Shown here piece after piece: positions 15,580 through 20,263 of a stretch of DNA of 20,263 bases (the first letter of the stretch is position 1; every line of letters begins with the position of its first letter). The notes under the pieces are model-generated. The model was given only the letters and a program-made list of their open reading frames with translations. It made no database searches and had not been told where the DNA came from. This stretch comes from Oscillospiraceae bacterium. Its GTDB lineage: Bacteria > Bacillota > Clostridia > Oscillospirales > Oscillospiraceae. A program made the translations under genes and the position numbers. The DNA lies in assembly GCA_017400415.1 (NCBI GenBank), contig JAFPTE010000092.1:1-20263 (forward strand), read 5' to 3'.

Positions 15580-16670
15580 GGGCGCCACGCCTCCCTCTGC
15601 TCCAGGGCCGCAATGCCGTAGCGTGCGGCCAGGCGTATCTCCTCCCGCTCCCGGTCGGAGGTGGTCTCCTCATATCTCTCCCGGAGCCGGTGGAGGAAGA
15701 TGCCCTTCAGGGAGTCCTCATCGGCCCCCTGCCAGATATCCCGGGCCAGGCGTGTATCGTCCCGGACCTCCAGGGCAAAGCACCGGCCCTCCAGGGCGGC
15801 AGCCACGCCCTTCACGTCCACGGCTCCCTCATACTCGCCGGTCAGCACAAAGCGGACCACGTTGTCCCGCTCCTGGGTGCCGACAGCGGCCAGAACCGCC
15901 GTCACGGCGTCCTCGCAGCCCGTCAGGTCCACGTTCATGACCTTGTACTCCCGGCGGCTGGTGGGCACGAAGCGCAGGTCCGCCTTATCCTTGCCGACGG
16001 TGCCCACGATGACGCCCTTCTTCCCGGTCTCGTCAAAGCCCCGTCCCTCGGGACAGCCGGGCCAGGCGTAGAAGGTCCTCCCCGCCTGACGGATGCCGGA
16101 GAAGCTGTGTACATGGCCCAGAGCCAGGTAGCTCAGGCCGGAGGCGGCAATCTCCTCCTCCTTTATGGGGCAGTAGCGGTCGCCCCCCACCTCCCCGTGG
16201 AGCACCATGAGCTCAATGAGATTGCTCCTGCCCACGGAAAAGCCCCGCATAACGTCGTCACAGACCGGGGACGTATAGCCTGCGCCCCAGACCCGCACTC
16301 CCAGCTCCGGTATCTCCATGGGCACCAGCCGGGGCGTGCGGAAAACATGGACGTTCTCCGGCAGGTCCATGGACACGTAGGGGCACCGGGAGGAATAATA
16401 ATCGTGGTTGCCGGGGGCTATGAACACCGGCACGGAAAGCCTCTTCAAAAAGTCCGTCAGCATCTCCTGGGTCTCCCAGTAGGCGGCGGAGGAGTCAAAA
16501 AGGTCTCCGCTCAGCAGGACCAGCTGGCTCTTCTCCTCCCTCGCCAGGTCGGCAATATCCCCCAGCAGCTCCCGCATCTCCCGGCGCCGCAGCCGTGCCT
16601 GCTCCTCGGTCAGGCTGCGGAAGGGCGAATCCAGGTGAAAATCCGCCCCGTGCAATATCCTAACGGCCAT
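15576..16670 (-). CDS. SbcD/Mre11-like DNA metallophosphoesterase (YhaO family)
   Basis: 364 residues, similar to YhaO/SbcD in length. The metal-binding motifs of calcineurin-type phosphoesterases are in order: GADFH (D10, H12), SGDLFD (D56), PGNHD (N88, H89), VLHGEVGG near 165 and LGHVHSF near 195. The C-terminal capping region follows. It should be a manganese-dependent nuclease that trims DNA ends with the YhaN-like ATPase, to which it is linked by a GTGA overlap. The ATG at 16670 is preferred to an in-frame TTG at 16688 because GGAGGT stands 5 bases upstream and the protein then begins MAVRILHGADFH. No signal peptide is seen, so it is cytoplasmic, held at the membrane only through its partner. 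Confidence 0.92.
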   Translation of the reverse strand: MAVRILHGADFHLDSPFRSLTEEQARLRRREMRELLGDIADLAREEKSQLVLLSGDLFDSSAAYWETQEMLTDFLKRLSVPVFIAPGNHDYYSSRCPYVSMDLPENVHVFRTPRLVPMEIPELGVRVWGAGYTSPVCDDVMRGFSVGRSNLIELMVLHGEVGGDRYCPIKEEEIAASGLSYLALGHVHSFSGIRQAGRTFYAWPGCPEGRGFDETGKKGVIVGTVGKDKADLRFVPTSRREYKVMNVDLTGCEDAVTAVLAAVGTQERDNVVRFVLTGEYEGAVDVKGVAAALEGRCFALEVRDDTRLARDIWQGADEDSLKGIFLHRLRERYEETTSDREREEIRLAARYGIAALEQREAWRP

Positions 16671-16701
16671 AAGCCACCTCCTCGTCAAATTATGTCAATT
16701 T

Positions 16702-16710
16702 AGTATATCA
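16702..16710 (-). promoter_or_regulatory. Extended -10 promoter of the SbcD-YhaN-lipoprotein operon
   Basis: Minus strand TGATATACT gives an extended -10 (TG, one base, TATACT at 16702-16707). The best -35 at 17-base spacing is a poor TTTATT, which fits an extended -10 promoter. The predicted start leaves a leader of about 25 bases with GGAGGT before the ATG at 16670. Confidence 0.5.
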
Positions 16711-16750
16711 GATTTCTCCGGGAAAATAAACACCCTTTGTGCTTTTTTTC

Positions 16751-16794
16751 AAAAAAAAGCATTACAGGCCCCCATATATGGAGGCCTGCAACGC
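16751..16794 (-). terminator. Terminator of the response regulator gene
   Basis: Arms at 16759-16770 and 16783-16794 pair over 12 positions with two G-U wobbles, around a partly paired CCATATATGG apex. The stem is followed on the minus strand by eight Ts (16751-16758). It starts about 15 bases after the stop of the response regulator. An AT-only palindrome immediately beyond (16741-16760) overlaps the T tract. Confidence 0.85.
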
Positions 16795-16809
16795 ATAGGA
16801 AGAAGGAAG

Positions 16810-17256
16810 CTAATAGACATCCTCCGAGGATATGCTCACCATGCCCCCCGGGGTGCTGACGGACAGGAGCCGCCCCCGGGCGTCGGAGATATTGTTCAGG
16901 GCCTTCCGGAGCTTGAACACCACCCGCTCATAGCTGATGGGCTTCACGATGTAGTCCAGGGCGTCCACCTCATAGCTCTTCACGGCGAAGTTCAGCATGT
17001 TGGTGACGAAAATCAGAATGGTCTGGTTATTGGAGCGGCGCATGCGCTCTGCCGCCTCCATGCCGTTTATGCCGGGCAGCATTATATCCATGAACACCAC
17101 GTCAAAGGTCCGCTCCCGCTCCTCCAGGAAGGAGTTTGCCTCGCAGTAGCGGTTTATCTCGAACTGCTCCCCGCTCTCCCTGCCGAAGCGCTCCAGGCAG
17201 CCGATGAGCTTTTCCGCCTGGCTGTTATCGTCCTCAACCACCGCCACCCGTATCAT
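16810..17256 (-). CDS. LytTR-family response regulator with truncated DNA-binding domain
   Basis: 148 residues. The receiver domain is complete: acidic pair D9/D10, phosphorylation site D57 in FMDIMLPG, T85 in FVTN, and K105 in YIVKPI. After a short linker the sequence starts a LytTR-like first strand (GRLLSVSTPGGMVSISSEDVY) but stops with TAG at 148, where a full LytTR domain would go on for about 80 more residues. The bases after the stop do not continue it in that frame, and a terminator follows at once. It therefore looks like a receiver with a DNA-binding stub: either a decayed gene or a single-domain signalling protein. It has its own promoter and no histidine kinase next to it. The ATG at 17256 has GGAGGT seven bases upstream, better than the GTG at 17265. 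Confidence 0.85.
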   Translation of the reverse strand: MIRVAVVEDDNSQAEKLIGCLERFGRESGEQFEINRYCEANSFLEERERTFDVVFMDIMLPGINGMEAAERMRRSNNQTILIFVTNMLNFAVKSYEVDALDYIVKPISYERVVFKLRKALNNISDARGRLLSVSTPGGMVSISSEDVY

Positions 17257-17282
17257 AATCGTCACCTCCGGCCGTTTTTTTC

Positions 17283-17311
17283 ATAATAGCAGACTGCCGG
17301 ACCGAAATCAA
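17283..17311 (-). promoter_or_regulatory. Promoter of the response regulator gene
   Basis: Minus strand: -35 TTGATT (17306-17311), a 17-base spacer and -10 TATTAT (17283-17288) preceded by TGC, an extended -10. The predicted start leaves a leader of about 20 bases with GGAGGT before the ATG. Promoter spacing and hexamers are good. Confidence 0.7.
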
Positions 17312-17324
17312 GCCCCTTTCATGC

Positions 17325-17353
17325 ATAAAAATTCCCCCTCAAAAGAGGGGGAA
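17325..17353 (-). terminator. Terminator of the phosphoesterase-prfB operon
   Basis: A perfect 9-bp stem (TTCCCCCTC / GAGGGGGAA, 17332-17353) with an AAAA/TTTT loop is followed on the minus strand by a run of five Ts. It lies about 50 bases after the prfB stop. Confidence 0.88.
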
Positions 17354-17373
17354 GCTTATTGCAATCCGTTCCG

Positions 17374-17391
17374 GACCGGCGTGAGCCGGTC
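17374..17391 (-). other. Small GC hairpin directly after prfB
   Basis: A 7-bp perfect stem (GACCGGC / GCCGGTC) with a four-base loop lies 10 bases after the prfB stop and before the T-tract terminator. It has no T tract of its own. It may help stabilise the 3' end of the message; no specific role is supported. Confidence 0.45.
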
Positions 17392-17400
17392 TCTCTTGAC

Positions 17401-18510
17401 TTACTGGCCCGCCTTCATGGTCAGGTAGGCGTTTATGAAGCCGTCGATATCGCCGTCCATAACGGCGTTGATGTTGCCGTTTTCAAAGCCCGTGCGGGCG
17501 TCCTTGGCCAGGGTGTAGGGCATGAACACATAGGACCGGATGGCGGAGCCGAAGTCGATCTTCATCTGCACGCCCTTGATGTCGCTTATCTTGTCCAGGT
17601 GCTCCCGCTCCTTGATCTCCGCCAGCTTTGCCCGGAGCATGCTCATGCAGGCGTCCCGGTTCTGGTACTGGCTCCGCTCCACCTGGCAGGAGACCACGAT
17701 GCCCGTGGGCTTATGGATAAGGCGGACGGCGGAGGAGGTCTTGTTGACCTTCTGGCCGCCGGCGCCGGAGGAACGGAAGACCTGCATCTCGATATCCTCG
17801 TCCCGGATTTCGATTTCGTTGTTGTCGGTTATCTCCGGCATGGTCTCCACGGCGGCGAAGGAGGTCTGGCGGCGGCCGGAGGCGTCAAAGGGGGAGATGC
17901 GGACCAGGCGGTGGACGCCGCTCTCGCTCTTCAGGTAGCCGTAGGCGTTCTCGCCCTCGATTTTGATGGAGGCGGACTTGATGCCGGCCTCGTCTCCGTC
18001 CTGCCAGTCCAGCAGGGTGTACTTATAGCCGTGGCGCTCAGCCCAGCGGGTGTACATGCGGTAGAGCATCTGGGTCCAGTCCTGGGCCTCGGTGCCGCCG
18101 GCACCGGCGTGGAAGGAAAGGATGGCGTTGCAGGAGTCATACTCGCCGGAGAGCATGGTGGCAAGGCGGGCGGACTCCAGCTCGCCGGAAAAGCCCTCAT
18201 ACTCCTCCGTCAGCTCCGGCAGAAGGCTCTCGTCCTCCTCCTCGATGGCCATTTCGCACAGGGTCACCAGGTCCTCATACCGGCCCCGGAGCTTGGTGAA
18301 CCTGGCCACCTTGTTTTCCAGCTGCTTGATGCGCTGCTGGACCTTCTGGGAGTTGGCGATGTCGTTCCAGAAGCCGTCCTGCTCCGTCTGGCTCCGCAGA
18401 TCATGGAGCTCCGCCTCCGCCTCGTCCAGCTTCATGGCGGCCCGGAGGGTGTCCAGCTGGGGCCGCATGGCCCCCAGCTTCGTCTTGTAATCTTCAAATT
18501 CTACTATCAT
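17401..18510 (-). CDS. prfB: Peptide chain release factor 2 (RF2), without programmed frameshift
   Basis: 369 residues, full RF2 length. It recognises UGA and UAA stop codons on the ribosome and releases the peptide. The stop-codon tripeptide SPF is at 206-208 in VRISPFDASG and the peptidyl-release motif GGQ at 251-253 in SSGAGGQKVNKTSS, the same spacing as in known RF2. The N-terminal coiled helices are continuous in one frame: codons 24-28 read through AAMKL, and the CTT-TGA-C shift site usual in prfB is absent. The ATG at 18510 is chosen because AGGAG stands upstream and the protein aligns in length; an in-frame TTG at 18543 lies inside the preceding gene. It begins 10 bases after the phosphoesterase stop. 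Confidence 0.97.
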   Translation of the reverse strand: MIVEFEDYKTKLGAMRPQLDTLRAAMKLDEAEAELHDLRSQTEQDGFWNDIANSQKVQQRIKQLENKVARFTKLRGRYEDLVTLCEMAIEEEDESLLPELTEEYEGFSGELESARLATMLSGEYDSCNAILSFHAGAGGTEAQDWTQMLYRMYTRWAERHGYKYTLLDWQDGDEAGIKSASIKIEGENAYGYLKSESGVHRLVRISPFDASGRRQTSFAAVETMPEITDNNEIEIRDEDIEMQVFRSSGAGGQKVNKTSSAVRLIHKPTGIVVSCQVERSQYQNRDACMSMLRAKLAEIKEREHLDKISDIKGVQMKIDFGSAIRSYVFMPYTLAKDARTGFENGNINAVMDGDIDGFINAYLTMKAGQ

Positions 18511-18520
18511 ATTCTTCTCC

Positions 18521-19393
18521 TCAGTCTTCTCTTGTAAGCTCAATAAGTGCCACCTGGGGGTTGTTCAGCAGCCGGAAGCGGACGCCGCCCAGGCCCCGGG
18601 ACACGAATATTTTTGTTCCCTCCGCCTCATAGATTCCGGAGGTGTACCTGGGCAGGAGCTCCCTGCCCGGGCCGATGAGCCCGTCCGTAAAGGGCAGGCG
18701 GATAAGGCCCCCGTGGGCGTGGGCGCAGAGCACGGTGCTGACCCCCAGCTTTGCCCATTTTTCCGGCGGGTCGTTCCGGTGGGACAGCATGATAAGGTAC
18801 CCGTCCCCCAGCTTCTGCCGTATCTCCCGGACCAGCTCCTCCGGGGTCTTCATATCCCGCAGGGCGTTGGGGTCCTCCACCCCCGCCAGGATGATGCTCT
18901 CCCCGCCCCTCTCCAGGGTCAGGTACTGATTCCGCAGGACGGTGCAGCCGGCATCCTCCATGAGGGAGAACATCTCCCGGGCCCAGCCGGAGGCCCAGTC
19001 ATGGTTGCCGGAGACGAAGTAGCAGGGCGCAATGGCCACCAGGCCGGAGAAGAGCTCCGTTATATACTGCCTCTCTTCAGCCTTCACGGCCTCGGCGGCG
19101 GCCGGGTCCTGGGGGTAGGTGCCGTCAATAACGTCACCCAGGACGCAGATTATATCCGGCGCCGTGTCCCGGACGGCGGCAAAAAGGGTTTCGTTCCCCT
19201 GGCCGAAGGAGGCCATGTGCATATCGGAAATGACGGCGATACGGAGCCCCTGAAAGGCAGGGGGCAGCGCCGGGTCCGACATGGTGAAGGTCTCTGTCAC
19301 CAGGCGGTTATTGGAATCATAGAAAAGCGCAGCGATGACCGCCACAAAGATGATGAGCGTCAGCCTGCGCCTAAGGCCCTTAAGCAAGCGCAC
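18521..19393 (-). CDS. Membrane-anchored metallophosphoesterase (YkuE-like)
   Basis: About 290 residues. One N-terminal membrane anchor (residues 11-25, LTLIIFVAVIAALF) follows a basic start, so the catalytic domain is held at the outer face. The calcineurin-type motifs are ISDMH (D57, H59), LGDVID (D87), SGNHDW (N130, H131), MLSHRN and CAHAHGG. The end motif SRGLGG is typical of the YkuE-like group, some of which act on lipid substrates; the substrate here is unknown. Start choice is uncertain: GGAGGT lies inside the longest frame (GTG at 19408), so translation more likely begins at the GTG at 19393 or the TTG at 19387. It shares an operon with prfB, 10 bases apart, with a promoter just upstream. 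Confidence 0.88.
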   Translation of the reverse strand: MRLLKGLRRRLTLIIFVAVIAALFYDSNNRLVTETFTMSDPALPPAFQGLRIAVISDMHMASFGQGNETLFAAVRDTAPDIICVLGDVIDGTYPQDPAAAEAVKAEERQYITELFSGLVAIAPCYFVSGNHDWASGWAREMFSLMEDAGCTVLRNQYLTLERGGESIILAGVEDPNALRDMKTPEELVREIRQKLGDGYLIMLSHRNDPPEKWAKLGVSTVLCAHAHGGLIRLPFTDGLIGPGRELLPRYTSGIYEAEGTKIFVSRGLGGVRFRLLNNPQVALIELTRED

Positions 19394-19419
19394 CGCACCT
19401 CCGAACACATTTACAGGTT

Positions 19420-19448
19420 ATTTTATCATATCTCCCGTGCAAATTCAA
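19420..19448 (-). promoter_or_regulatory. Promoter of the phosphoesterase-prfB operon
   Basis: Minus strand: -35 TTGAAT (19443-19448), a 17-base spacer and -10 TAAAAT (19420-19425) preceded by TGA. The start site would fall near 19413, almost at the GTG at 19408, which supports a start of translation further downstream. Confidence 0.65.
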
Positions 19449-19479
19449 GGCATAATATGGGAGGAAACAGGCGCCATCG

Positions 19480-19508
19480 TTGACTTTGCGGGGGTATTTT
19501 GCTATAAT
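19480..19508 (+). promoter_or_regulatory. Promoter of mnmA
   Basis: Plus strand: -35 TTGACT (19480-19485), a 17-base spacer and perfect -10 TATAAT (19503-19508) preceded by TGC, an extended -10. This is the best promoter in the window and runs divergently from that of the phosphoesterase, whose -35 is about 30 bases away. Confidence 0.85.
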
Positions 19509-19535
19509 TGGGGCAAAATGAGAGGAGGCGGCACA

Positions 19536-20263
19536 TTGGACCATATGGGCGTTTTGGTAGCCATGAGCGGCGGGGTGGACAGCTCAGTCACGGCGTACCT
19601 TCTTAAAGAGGCGGGCTACAACTGCCGGGGCGGCACCATGCTCCTGCACCACAAGGACTGCTCCGAGCTCTCCCGCCGGACCTGCTGCTCCTGGCGGGAC
19701 ATTGACGACGCCGCCGCCGTCTCCGCCGCCCTGGACATGCCCCACGAGCTTTTCGACTTCACGGAGGAGTTCGAGCGGGAGATTATCGGCCGCTTTATCC
19801 GCACCTATGAGCAGGGCGGCACCCCCAACCCCTGCATCGACTGCAACCGGTTCATGAAATTCGGCCTGCTCCTGGGCTGCGCCGGGAAAATGGGTCTTAA
19901 ATACATCGCCACGGGCCACTACGCCCGCATCGAGCAGGACGCCGGCACGGGCCGGTGGCTCCTGAAAAAGGGGCTGGACGGCACCAAGGACCAGAGCTAC
20001 GTGCTCTACGCCCTCACTCAGGAGGAGCTGAGCCGGACCCTGCTGCCCCTGGGGGCCATGACCAAGGCCCGGGTCCGGGAGATTGCCCGCAAGGCCGGGC
20101 TTCTGAACGCCCGGAAGCGGGACAGCCAGGATATTTGCTTCGTGCCCGACGGGGACTACGGGGCATTTATGGAGAAATACACCGGCAGGACCTATCCCCC
20201 CGGGGACTTTGTGAGCCCGGAGGGCCGGGTGCTGGGGCAGCACCGGGGTGCCGTCCGCTACAC
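19536..20263 (+). CDS. mnmA: tRNA-specific 2-thiouridylase MnmA, 3' end outside the window
   Basis: The first 242 codons are present. MnmA activates U34 of Glu, Gln and Lys tRNAs with ATP and adds sulfur. Visible motifs: the PP-loop AMSGGVDSS at 9-17, TPNPCIDCNRFMKF with C100 (the usual nucleophile position) and C103, TGHYARI at 126-132, KDQSYVLY at 151-158, and DSQDICFVP with C201. The region after the PP-loop is the clostridial form, with TCCSW at 49-53 and further cysteines C30 and C42. The start is a TTG at 19536 with GGAGG seven bases before it; the ATG at 19545 is 16 bases from that site and less likely. It is the only plus-strand gene and has its own strong promoter. Confidence 0.95.
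   Translation, partial: MDHMGVLVAMSGGVDSSVTAYLLKEAGYNCRGGTMLLHHKDCSELSRRTCCSWRDIDDAAAVSAALDMPHELFDFTEEFEREIIGRFIRTYEQGGTPNPCIDCNRFMKFGLLLGCAGKMGLKYIATGHYARIEQDAGTGRWLLKKGLDGTKDQSYVLYALTQEELSRTLLPLGAMTKARVREIARKAGLLNARKRDSQDICFVPDGDYGAFMEKYTGRTYPPGDFVSPEGRVLGQHRGAVRY

Noticed and set aside
16686..16697. TTGACA close before the SbcD-like gene as a -35 box
   Set aside because: It stands only about 20-25 bases before the ATG, so a matching -10 would fall inside the ribosome binding site or gene. The extended -10 TGATATACT upstream is a better promoter.
16741..16760. AT-only palindrome (GCTTTTTTT / AAAAAAAGC) as an independent terminator or operator
   Set aside because: It overlaps the T tract of the response regulator terminator and is a simple consequence of a T run next to an A run.

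Overview
The window reads as a piece of a GC-rich Firmicutes chromosome, most likely an uncultured gut member of the Clostridia near the Oscillospirales. Reasons: lipoprotein signal peptides with lipobox cysteines instead of Gram-negative export features, strong GGAGG-type ribosome binding sites, compact operons with ATGA/GTGA/TAATG overlaps, an MnmA of the clostridial sequence type, and a maltodextrin ABC system with a lipoprotein binding protein. The taxonomic placement is inference from protein flavour only. Every gene except the last (mnmA) lies on the minus strand.

Starch/maltodextrin region (1-12.3 kb, read right to left). A secreted type I pullulanase lipoprotein (pulA) with its own promoter is followed by a second promoter and a long operon: a multi-module surface lipoprotein that is probably a starch/glycan binder, the maltose/maltodextrin-binding lipoprotein (malE-like), two permeases (malF- and malG-like), a secreted GH13 alpha-amylase-type lipoprotein, an FRG-domain protein, and a GH2 glycosidase that runs off the left edge. 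The logic is debranching and endo-cleavage of starch at the cell surface, capture of the oligosaccharides, and import. No ATPase (MalK/MsmX) is encoded here, so a shared one elsewhere is expected. Two perfect GC-rich stem-loops flank malE in the mRNA, and an imperfect palindrome fills the spacer of the operon promoter.

DNA-ends region (12.4-16.7 kb). A bidirectional hairpin terminator separates the starch genes from a three-gene operon: an SbcD/YhaO-like nuclease, a YhaN/Rad50-like ATPase with two membrane helices where a zinc hook would be, and a lipoprotein of unknown function whose start overlaps the ATPase stop.

Housekeeping and regulation (16.7-20.3 kb). An orphan LytTR-family response regulator whose DNA-binding domain is cut to a stub has its own promoter and terminator. 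Then come a membrane-anchored metallophosphoesterase and prfB (release factor 2, here without the usual programmed frameshift) in one operon ending in a terminator. A divergent promoter region leads to mnmA (tRNA 2-thiouridylase), which runs off the right edge. No tRNA, rRNA, CRISPR array, insertion sequence or phage gene was seen, and no gene-free stretch exceeds about 130 bases.
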